Origin: Clostridiales bacterium | GTDB lineage: Bacteria; Bacillota; Clostridia; Oscillospirales; CAG-382 | Assembly (NCBI GenBank): GCA_004553575.1 | Contig: SFLA01000033.1 | Coordinates: 1 to 14,215 of the forward strand | Reading direction: 5' to 3' | Length of the DNA stretch: 14,215 nt | Part shown: one piece after another, positions 5,717 to 13,076 of the stretch | Numbering within the stretch: the stretch's first letter is position 1 | How the letters are laid out: each line of letters begins with the position of its first letter | Program-made: the position numbers and the translations under genes | Notes under the pieces: generated by a model | Databases searched by the model: none | Seen by the model: the letters and a program-made list of their open reading frames with translations, nothing else | Told to the model about the DNA's origin: nothing

Positions 5717-7004
5717 TTAATATCTCCGTTTCAGAATTGATAAGTCCTATTACGGACGAATCGGATTTTGCAGTGTAAACCCTGTCGGCGGCGCCGATAT
5801 ACGGAACGTATATTATACCTTCGGAATCGCAGACAACCGGTACCGAACGGCGCAGGCGCCTCGGTATCTTTTTATTGATTATTTCCTTCCTCACGCTTTT
5901 TGAAACGCCGAGGCAGACAATACGGTCGCCCGGAAGGCGGTTGCGCGCATAGACATTGCCTTGTATTTTATCACAGTCAACATGTACTGATGTAGATAAT
6001 TTGTAAACATTTGGGCAACCGAAATACAACGCCGTATTTCCTCCGGGGACATAGTTTAACCCCTCGGATACCGGAAACGAATAACCGGAGGTGTCGGGGC
6101 TGCCGGAACAAAACCTGAAATTGCCGTATCCGACCGAGCAGCAGGAACCCGGAAGGTCGAACGAGACACACTTATATTCGCTGACGGCGGTGCAAATTGC
6201 ATCCACCTGCGAAGCTGTTATACCTCGTCTGCCGGTGAATTCCTTATATCTTTTTACGACAAGGCGTGAAAGCAGGCTGTACGGAAGCTCCGCCGGGAGG
6301 ATACCGGACGCGGAATCTATCGCTGCACCGAAATATTCGCGGTCCGCCGCGGCAATGCGTGAAAGACGCAGAAAGGATTCCGAAACCGCCGGATTAATGC
6401 TTCTGAGCACCGGCATGACCCGGCTGCGTATGAGATTGCGGGTATAGCTGTCATCCGAATTGGTGCTGTCGGTTACAAATTGCTGTCCGCATTCCGAAAG
6501 ATAAAGCTCTATCTCTGCGCGTGTAGAAAATAACAGAGGACGAACTATGTTTCCGCGCCTGCGGGGGATACCCGATATACCGTCGGGTGAAGCTCCTCTC
6601 ACAATGTTGAAAACTACGGTTTCCGCATTGTCGTCGGCGTTGTGAGCGGTGGCTATAAACGGAATTCCGAGCCTGTCGGCGGCTTCGCAAAAGGCCTCAT
6701 ACCTCGCTTCGCGGGCGGTCTCCTCTATTCCCTTTCCGCAGGAGGCGGAAAGCGAAGGTACGTCTATACGTTCACAGTAAAACGGAACCGAGCGAGATGC
6801 GCAAAGACTGCGGCAAAATTCCTCGTCGCGGTAAGCCTCGTCGCCGCGTATCATATGATTTACGTGCAGAGCTGTTACCTTTACTCCGCAGCCGAGCAGT
6901 GCGAGCATAAGGCATACCGAATCCGCGCCGCCGGAAAGACCGACGAGAACATCGGTAAGCCCGTATTCGATTACGGCGATACCTACGCTTTTATCCGGGC
7001 TCAT
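5703..7004 (-). CDS. tilS: tRNA(Ile)-lysidine synthase TilS
   Basis: TilS attaches lysine to the wobble C of the CAU anticodon of a tRNA-Ile, using ATP, so that it reads AUA codons. The 433-residue protein shows the N-type PP-loop SGGADS (24-29), HVNHMIRG (47-54), ETAREARYEAF (95-105), TAHNADDNAET (119-129) and DSTNSDDSYTRNLIRSRV (179-196), all family signatures. A C-terminal TilS domain (ARNRLPGDRI to the end, including KKIPRRLRRSVPVVCDSEG) completes it. It is slightly shorter than B. subtilis TilS, with a brief N-terminus; an in-frame TAG just upstream (7019-7017) leaves the ATG at 7004 as the natural start, with GAGG at 6 nt. The start lies inside the end of dnaB (14-nt overlap) and its end overlaps ftsH by 14 nt, which suggests translational coupling. 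Confidence 0.96.
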   Translation of the reverse strand: MSPDKSVGIAVIEYGLTDVLVGLSGGADSVCLMLALLGCGVKVTALHVNHMIRGDEAYRDEEFCRSLCASRSVPFYCERIDVPSLSASCGKGIEETAREARYEAFCEAADRLGIPFIATAHNADDNAETVVFNIVRGASPDGISGIPRRRGNIVRPLLFSTRAEIELYLSECGQQFVTDSTNSDDSYTRNLIRSRVMPVLRSINPAVSESFLRLSRIAAADREYFGAAIDSASGILPAELPYSLLSRLVVKRYKEFTGRRGITASQVDAICTAVSEYKCVSFDLPGSCCSVGYGNFRFCSGSPDTSGYSFPVSEGLNYVPGGNTALYFGCPNVYKLSTSVHVDCDKIQGNVYARNRLPGDRIVCLGVSKSVRKEIINKKIPRRLRRSVPVVCDSEGIIYVPYIGAADRVYTAKSDSSVIGLINSETEILNEEE

Positions 7005-8349
7005 TTGTTTCCTCGTCTACCGAAACGAACCTGAAGTTCGTGCCGTACCACGCAAGCCTTGAAGTACCCGTCGCGCCGTGGCGGTTCTTTGCGACTATAC
7101 ATTCGCATACCTCAAAACCGTTTGCAGCCGGGTTGGACTCTCCGTCCTTCGGCATATCCTTATTCAGAAAAATGACTATGTCGGCGTCCTGCTCTATAGC
7201 TCCCGAATCGCGCAGGTCCGAAAGCATCGGACGCTTTTCCGTGCGCTGCTCGCTTCTGCGTGCGAGCTGGGACAAAAGTATGACCGGAACGCCAATATCC
7301 TTTGCCATAAGCTTAAGATCGCGGGTGATATCGGCAACCTCGAGCACTTTATTATCGGTATGTGACTCACCCCGAATGAGCTGCAGGTAATCGATAACGA
7401 CCAGTCCGAGATTCTTGCATCTGCGGAGCTTTGCTTTTATTGCGGTTGTTGTAATATCCGAGGTGTCATCGAGAAGTATGTCGAGCGACGACAGCGACGA
7501 AGCGGCGGTAGCAATTCGGGTCCACTCCTCGGGAAGTATCCGCCCCATACGGAGCGAAGACGAGGATATCCCCGCTTCGCTTGACATCATACGGTTGACG
7601 AGCTGTCCCGTGGTCATTTCAAGATTGAAGATTGCCACTTCTTTTTTTGAAGATCTCGCCACGTTTGTAGCAATATTAAGCGCAAAAGAAGTCTTTCCGA
7701 CGCCGGGACGCGCACCGAGAATTACAAGATCCCCGGGCCCGAGACCTATAAGATAACGGTCGATGCAGGAAAACCCTGTCTTTTGTCCTCCGGCTCCCTC
7801 CGGATGCTGCTCGAGATAGTGATACTCGCTGAGCGCGCTTACTATCGCTTCCCTTATATGCACGAAGCGGTCCGAATACTTATCAGCCGATATATCGAAG
7901 ATGGATTTTTCGGCGTAATCGACGATATCGCTTACATCGCCGAGCTCGGAATAGGCACTGTCGGCAATAGATCCGGACGCCTCAATTAGCCGGCGAAGTA
8001 CTCTTTTCTCTTTTATAATGCGTATATATTCGTCGATATTTCCCGCAGATGACGCGAGGTCGGCAAGAAGCTTTATATACTTGGCGGCATCCCCCTCGGT
8101 ATACGCTCCGAGCCTGGTAACGCGATCGATAAGCGTTACAACGTCAATTTCGACATTGCTGCGGAACATATCGGTCATTGCATCGTACAGGACGGAATGA
8201 CGCTCGAGATAAAAATCCTCCGGTCTTACAGTTTCGGTGACCTTTGCTATCTTCTGCGGATCAACGAGTATTATACCGAGAATCGCCTGCTCTGCCTCCA
8301 GAGAATACGGCATTCGGCGAAGTGCATCGTTATCGGGCATTAAAACCAT
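6991..8349 (-). CDS. dnaB: Replicative DNA helicase DnaB (DnaC in Bacillus naming)
   Basis: This is the hexameric 5'-3' helicase that unwinds DNA at the replication fork. In 452 residues it has the N-terminal DnaB domain (MPYSLEAEQAILGIILVDP, 13-31), a linker, and the RecA-like domain. Walker A is GARPGVGKTS (212-221), followed by FNLEMTTGQLVNRMMSSEAG (241-260), Walker B LVVIDYLQLI (316-325), ILLSQLARRSEQR, and SDLRDSGAIEQDADIV. The C-terminal IVAKNRHGATGTSRLAW carries the Arg-finger region. No intein interrupts the ATPase domain. Two starts are possible: ATG 8349, only 7 nt after the rplI stop and with a poor ribosome-binding site, or ATG 8340 (residue 4), preceded by GGATGG. The second would shorten the protein by three residues only. 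Confidence 0.97.
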   Translation of the reverse strand: MVLMPDNDALRRMPYSLEAEQAILGIILVDPQKIAKVTETVRPEDFYLERHSVLYDAMTDMFRSNVEIDVVTLIDRVTRLGAYTEGDAAKYIKLLADLASSAGNIDEYIRIIKEKRVLRRLIEASGSIADSAYSELGDVSDIVDYAEKSIFDISADKYSDRFVHIREAIVSALSEYHYLEQHPEGAGGQKTGFSCIDRYLIGLGPGDLVILGARPGVGKTSFALNIATNVARSSKKEVAIFNLEMTTGQLVNRMMSSEAGISSSSLRMGRILPEEWTRIATAASSLSSLDILLDDTSDITTTAIKAKLRRCKNLGLVVIDYLQLIRGESHTDNKVLEVADITRDLKLMAKDIGVPVILLSQLARRSEQRTEKRPMLSDLRDSGAIEQDADIVIFLNKDMPKDGESNPAANGFEVCECIVAKNRHGATGTSRLAWYGTNFRFVSVDEETNEPG

Positions 8350-8356
8350 CCGTTTC

Positions 8357-8800
8357 TTAATTTTCTACTTTGACTTTTATCTTTGCCGACACTTCGGGAA
8401 ACAGACGAACCGTCACATCGTATTCACCGACAGTTTTAATGTTGCCGGGAAGCATTATCTTACGGCGATCAACGTCTATTCCGAAGGTTTCTTTTATCTT
8501 ATCGCTCAGATCGGCGTTGGTTACGGCGGCGTAAAGCCTTCCGTCGGAGCCTCCTGTAGTGTGAAATACCACGGTCTTTCCTTCCAAAAGGGCGGCGCAG
8601 GATTCTGCGTTTTTCTTATCCTCCGCTTTCTTATGAGCCTCGGACGCTTTTTTGTTTTTATACTCGGAAAGTATCTGCGCGGACGCCTCAACGCCCAGCT
8701 TGCGGGGTATTAGATAATTCCGGGCATAGCCGTCGGAAACATCTATTATCTCGCCTTTTTTTCCCTGTGCGCGCACGTCTTCAAGAAGCAGTATTTTCAT
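8357..8800 (-). CDS. rplI: 50S ribosomal protein L9 (bL9)
   Basis: The 147 residues are the normal length for bL9, which binds 23S rRNA near the L1 stalk. The N-terminal RNA-binding domain reads MKILLLEDVRAQGKKGEIID, then VSDGYARNYLIPRKLGVEAS. A long connecting helix rich in Lys and Glu (about 44-75) leads to the C-terminal domain with FHTTGGSDGRLYAAVTNADLSDKIKE and VDRRKIMLPGNIKTVGEYDV. The start ATG has a strong AAGGAGG at 7 nt, lying inside the gdpP coding sequence, because the two genes overlap by 20 nt. The gdpP-rplI-dnaB order is widely conserved in Firmicutes. Confidence 0.98.
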   Translation of the reverse strand: MKILLLEDVRAQGKKGEIIDVSDGYARNYLIPRKLGVEASAQILSEYKNKKASEAHKKAEDKKNAESCAALLEGKTVVFHTTGGSDGRLYAAVTNADLSDKIKETFGIDVDRRKIMLPGNIKTVGEYDVTVRLFPEVSAKIKVKVEN

Positions 8801-10802
8801 TTTCGTTCCTCCTTATCTTTCCGGCGAAGAAATCATCGATCGCTTTCTCAAGCGAAGCTATTGCGTTTTCCGTTGTTATATTCTCTATTCGGCAAGCGGC
8901 TGCATCAAAACGCCCGCCTCCGCCATAGGATTCCATTATAGCGCCGACATTCAGCCCGTCATCGCCCGACCGGGCGGTAATACGCACCGAATCACCGACC
9001 TGGCACAGCACAAATGAGGCAATAACTCCGTTTATCGAAAGCATACGGTCTGCGACAGTACAGCAAAGACGGTAATCGTCATCGTTTCCGATCCCGTCGA
9101 AAAACGAGATTGCCACCTTGGTGTTACGGTAGACATATATGTTACGCTCGATACTTGCGAGCTTTATGTACTCGCCGAGATCGTTTTTGAACAGCTCGCG
9201 AGCCTCGCCCGGGTCGGCTCCGGCACCGCGAAGGTAAAACGATGCGCCGAAGGTGCGTACCCCGGTACCGCGGGTAAAGTTCTGAGTGTCCAGAAGTATC
9301 CCCGCAAACAGCAGCACTGCCTCCTCGCGGCGAAGCGCTCCTGCCGGGAGTTTTTCCTCAAGCATCTCGCTGACCAGCTCGGAAGCCGAGGATGCGCTCG
9401 GGTCGATAAACTCAATAAGCGGCTGGCGCTCGAATTCTTCCTTTTTTATGTGGTGATCTATTATTGCTACGCGCGAAGCGTTCTCGTATACCTCCTGTGA
9501 GGCAAACATGCCAACGTTATTAACATCTGTTATCACCAGCAATGTGGAAGGTGTCAGCAGCTCCTGCGCATAAACATCGTCTATAAAAACGTTGCGGTAT
9601 TCCTCAAGCGGAGCGAGTTTATGCAGAGCGGGAAGAATGCCCGTGTCGTTCCTGCTGACTATGATATACGGGCGCTTGCCGTATGTAATGGCAAGGCGGG
9701 CAATGCCGAGAGCTGATGCGATCGAATCGAAATCGGGATTCTTGTGGCCCATTATGATTACATTCGAGGATTTTTCTATTTGTGAGACCAACAAAAATGC
9801 GGTATTCCGGGAAGGTCCCTTGCTGTCCTTCTTAGCCGCTCTTACACGCGCTCCGTAGACGGAGGTTCCCTCGCGGGTGCGTACAACCGCCTGTGCTCCG
9901 CCCTTCTGGAGGGCGAGCTGCAGGGCGAGCATCGCAACCTCCTCCTTCTCCTCAAAAGAACCGTCTATCGCCGCGAGACCTATCGAAATTGTCAGCGGCG
10001 CGCCGCCGTCATCACCGGTAACGGCGGAAACGCGGTCGATAATATCGAAATCGGCGTTCTGCATACCGGAAACATACATCTCGTCAAAGACACAGATATA
10101 TTTATCCCGCTCAAATTCTTTTATCAGCCCGGAAAAGCCGTCCGCCCATTCGTTCAGCAGCTTGCTGACCTTAGCGGAATCGGTGCGGTAGTTGTCCTTC
10201 ATACCCTGAGCGAGCTCAGAATAGTTATCTACGACGATATACATAACCGCGGGGTTGTGCTTCGCGATATATTCCCGTGAACGGGTGAGTTCTGTTTCGT
10301 CAAACCCGATACAAAGCCAGTACTTTTTGCCCGAAGCGGTAATCGGGTACGCACGTAATGAATAATACCTTCCGCCCGCCTCAATCGGTATGCGGCTGCC
10401 GGTATCGGCAGAAGAAGTCAAACTCTCGACAGTGAGTTCTCCGTCGAACAGAGCTGAGCTTTCGGTTCCGAAGCGAACTCCCCTGCCCCCTTCAAGCGAA
10501 GCAAAGCCGTTGTTTGACCAGCAGACCGATCCGTTGGAATCTATGAGCAACGCGGGGAGATCGAGCTTTGTCAGAAAACTGACCGTAAGCGAGGAGAGCG
10601 AGCGGGTGTTACGGTCGTCGGTCTTTCCCCTCCCGCGGAAGATAAACGACGCGGCAACGGTAAGCAGTCCGTAGACCGCTGCCATTATAAGAGCAGTCCA
10701 ACCGGAGACCGGACTTTTTGCGGCAAACGATACTATCGACGCCGTAACGAGCATACCGCCGGCAGTCAGTTCAAATAAGTTCCGTGTGAAAAACTTTTTC
10801 AT
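8781..10802 (-). CDS. gdpP: Cyclic-di-AMP phosphodiesterase GdpP (YybT family)
   Basis: GdpP hydrolyses the second messenger c-di-AMP (to pApA), affecting cell-wall and potassium/osmotic balance. The 673 residues are close to the roughly 659 of B. subtilis. Two membrane segments (about 12-28 and 36-55) are followed by a PAS-like domain (about 75-170) and a degenerate GGDEF domain (about 175-310; AMLALQLALQKGGAQAVVR replaces the active cyclase motif). The catalytic DHH domain has GHKNPDFDS (352-360, His353, Asp357, Asp359), TDVNN (Asp426), IDHH (448-451) and LLDTQNF (Asp505). The DHHA1 domain ends with ESYGGGGRFDAAACRI (624-639). All metal-binding residues I expect are present, so it should be active. 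It lies 36 nt after parC, and its end overlaps rplI by 20 nt. The ribosome-binding site is weak (AAAGGGG is far upstream). Confidence 0.96.
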   Translation of the reverse strand: MKKFFTRNLFELTAGGMLVTASIVSFAAKSPVSGWTALIMAAVYGLLTVAASFIFRGRGKTDDRNTRSLSSLTVSFLTKLDLPALLIDSNGSVCWSNNGFASLEGGRGVRFGTESSALFDGELTVESLTSSADTGSRIPIEAGGRYYSLRAYPITASGKKYWLCIGFDETELTRSREYIAKHNPAVMYIVVDNYSELAQGMKDNYRTDSAKVSKLLNEWADGFSGLIKEFERDKYICVFDEMYVSGMQNADFDIIDRVSAVTGDDGGAPLTISIGLAAIDGSFEEKEEVAMLALQLALQKGGAQAVVRTREGTSVYGARVRAAKKDSKGPSRNTAFLLVSQIEKSSNVIIMGHKNPDFDSIASALGIARLAITYGKRPYIIVSRNDTGILPALHKLAPLEEYRNVFIDDVYAQELLTPSTLLVITDVNNVGMFASQEVYENASRVAIIDHHIKKEEFERQPLIEFIDPSASSASELVSEMLEEKLPAGALRREEAVLLFAGILLDTQNFTRGTGVRTFGASFYLRGAGADPGEARELFKNDLGEYIKLASIERNIYVYRNTKVAISFFDGIGNDDDYRLCCTVADRMLSINGVIASFVLCQVGDSVRITARSGDDGLNVGAIMESYGGGGRFDAAACRIENITTENAIASLEKAIDDFFAGKIRRNENENTAS

Positions 10803-10838
10803 ACCTTGGCCGTAACCCCTTTCGGAATGCAGTGATTG

Positions 10839-13061
10839 TCAGATCAGTCTCATCTGATTGAAATCCGGGTCGTCGTCTTCAAACAGACCGCCGGTTGACG
10901 GGAGATTACTCTTCCGGTAACGGCTCTCTTTTTCCAGACGGCGGACGGTTTCGTCGTAAACGGTGACCGAAACGACGGTCTGCCCCTTCTTAAGAGTCAT
11001 TACAGAAGCCCCGGACGCGCTGCGGGTAGCTTTATCGGTTATCTGCTTTTCTTTTACGAGAAGTGCGCGGGACGCGCTCGACAGCACCAGATATTCGCGC
11101 TTGGAATCTCCGCTTCTGAAAATGCCGACGGCAACGGAACCGGAGAATAGCGCCGCAGTGAGACGGCGGCGGTTGTTAACAGTTTTATATGTTTCCGCCG
11201 GGAATCGTACGGCTTTCCCGTTTTCGTAAAAAACGGTGAAATATCCGGAAAAGTCCTGCATGGCATGGGCTGCAATCAGACGCTCGCCCTCTTCAAAGCC
11301 GAGCTTTGCCGGGATATAATCGCCGAGTGAAGACGCTTTGACATCGTCAAAATCGTACATATGGGCTTTGTATACCTGTGCGGCGGAGGTGAAAAACAAC
11401 ACCTCGGCGCGGTTTGTCGTCTCCTGCGTGAACAGAAGCGAATCGCCTTCTTTATACTTCTGCACATCGCTGCCGCGCAGAGAGGCCGGCAGACACTTTT
11501 TGAAGTATCCATCACGGGTGACAAAGAGCACACAGGGGTAATCCGGAACCTCCGGCTCCGAAATGACCGCCGCTGCATCATCGGGCATAATTATCTCGGT
11601 TTTGCGTGGTATGCCGTACTTTTTCTTAATTTCGGCGAGCTGTCCGATTATGACGTCGCGTATTTTTCTCTCGGACGCGATAAGGGCCTTAAGGTCTTCT
11701 ATCGCCTTTTCAAGATCGCCGATTTCCTCGGTGCGGTTAAGAATATACTCGCGGTTGAGATTGCGGAGCCTTATGTCCGCAACAAACTCCGCCTGTACCT
11801 TATCAATGCCGAATCCGCTCATCAGATTCGGGACGACATCCTTTTCGGATGACGTTCCGCGGATTATTGAAATAGCACGGTCGATATCGAGAAGAATCTT
11901 ACGCAAACCGTACAGCAGGTGAAGCTTATCGCTCTTTTTGGCAAGGTCAAAAATATAGGTGCGGCGCAGACATTCAACCCTGAACGCCGACCATTCCTCA
12001 AGTATCTGCGGAACGCCGAGCACATGCGGAACACCGCCGACCAGAACATTGAAATTGCAGCCGAAGGTATCCTCAAGCGGAGTGGAACGGCAGAGACCGG
12101 CCATCAGCTTGTCTGTATCGGCTCCGCGTTTTACGTCGATAGTCAGCTTAAGACCGTTGATATCGGTTTCGTCGCGGATATCGGATATCTCCTTGAATTT
12201 GCCGTCTTTTACAAGCTTGGTAATAGAATCCTTTATCTTTTCGACTGTTGTGGTATACGGTATCTCGGTTATCTCGATATGGTTTCCGTCAACGTGCCAC
12301 TTCGAGCGTACACGGACAGTGCCGTTTCCCGTGGAATATATTTCCTCAAGCTTTGCGCGGTCGTACAGAAGTGCCCCGCCGGTCGGAAAATCGGGCGCTT
12401 TAAGCAGTTCAAGGAGCTCAGTAACCGTGACCGATCCTTTCTTAAGGTAAAGCGCGGTAGCGTCGCATATCTCAGCGAGATTGAACGAGCAGATACGGCT
12501 GGTCATACCGACAGCTATGCCGTTGTTCGGAGATACCAGTATGTTCGGGAAGGATACCGGCAGAAGCACAGGCTCCTTCATTGTACCGTCGAAGTTATCG
12601 GTAAAATCTACCGCGTCGCGGTCTATTCCGTCGAAGAACTCTTCGCATATAGGCGCGAGCTTGCATTCGGTATATCTCGATGCGGCGTACGCCATATCCG
12701 AATACTGCTTTCCGAACGAACCTTTGGATTCAACGAGCGGATGCAGCAGTGATTCCCTGCCGGTGGTAAGACGCACCAGAGTTTCGTAAATTGCGGCGTC
12801 GCCGTGGGGGTTGAGCATCATTGTCTGACCGACTACCTTTGCGCTCTTTGCTTTTGCGCCGGTCATAAGCCCCATTTTATACATGCTGTAAAGCAGTTTG
12901 CGGTGCGATGGCTTAAGCCCGTCGATTTCGGGAATCGCACGGGAAACGATTACGCTCATCGCGTATGGCATATAGTTGGTCTCGAGTATCTCGGTTATGG
13001 GAGTATCGGTTACCTCGGCGGGAACGAAGGAAACCGCCTCGGTCTTTTTCTTCTTTGCCAT
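10839..13061 (-). CDS. parC: Type IIA topoisomerase subunit A, ParC-like (topoisomerase IV A)
   Basis: This is the DNA-cleaving subunit of a type IIA topoisomerase: it cuts both strands by a 5'-phosphotyrosine link to pass another duplex. The 740 residues begin the breakage-reunion domain with ETNYMPYAMSVIVSRAIPEI and GLKPSHRKLLY. The catalytic Tyr is Tyr130 in AASRYTECKL. The winged-helix quinolone region reads NPHGDAAIYE (84-93) instead of the usual HPHGDSxVYD. The isoleucine-rich DNA-bending region is GIAVGMTSRICSFNLAEI. The C-terminal pinwheel (about 500-740) carries no QRRGGKG GyrA-box, so a decatenating topoisomerase IV role is more likely than gyrase. GGAGG at 5 nt supports the ATG, 15 nt after the parE-like stop. 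The family is the divergent clostridial ParC type, to which the 'gyrA' label is often misapplied. Confidence 0.9.
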   Translation of the reverse strand: MAKKKKTEAVSFVPAEVTDTPITEILETNYMPYAMSVIVSRAIPEIDGLKPSHRKLLYSMYKMGLMTGAKAKSAKVVGQTMMLNPHGDAAIYETLVRLTTGRESLLHPLVESKGSFGKQYSDMAYAASRYTECKLAPICEEFFDGIDRDAVDFTDNFDGTMKEPVLLPVSFPNILVSPNNGIAVGMTSRICSFNLAEICDATALYLKKGSVTVTELLELLKAPDFPTGGALLYDRAKLEEIYSTGNGTVRVRSKWHVDGNHIEITEIPYTTTVEKIKDSITKLVKDGKFKEISDIRDETDINGLKLTIDVKRGADTDKLMAGLCRSTPLEDTFGCNFNVLVGGVPHVLGVPQILEEWSAFRVECLRRTYIFDLAKKSDKLHLLYGLRKILLDIDRAISIIRGTSSEKDVVPNLMSGFGIDKVQAEFVADIRLRNLNREYILNRTEEIGDLEKAIEDLKALIASERKIRDVIIGQLAEIKKKYGIPRKTEIIMPDDAAAVISEPEVPDYPCVLFVTRDGYFKKCLPASLRGSDVQKYKEGDSLLFTQETTNRAEVLFFTSAAQVYKAHMYDFDDVKASSLGDYIPAKLGFEEGERLIAAHAMQDFSGYFTVFYENGKAVRFPAETYKTVNNRRRLTAALFSGSVAVGIFRSGDSKREYLVLSSASRALLVKEKQITDKATRSASGASVMTLKKGQTVVSVTVYDETVRRLEKESRYRKSNLPSTGGLFEDDDPDFNQMRLI

Positions 13062-13076
13062 TTAAGCCTCCGCTTA

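Noticed and set aside
11919..12752. Long plus-strand open frame (277 codons) opposite parC, and similar ones such as 4385-5056 opposite ftsH
   Set aside because: They are fully antisense to strongly conserved genes, have no convincing ribosome-binding sites and no recognisable domains; such frames arise from the codon bias of the real gene.
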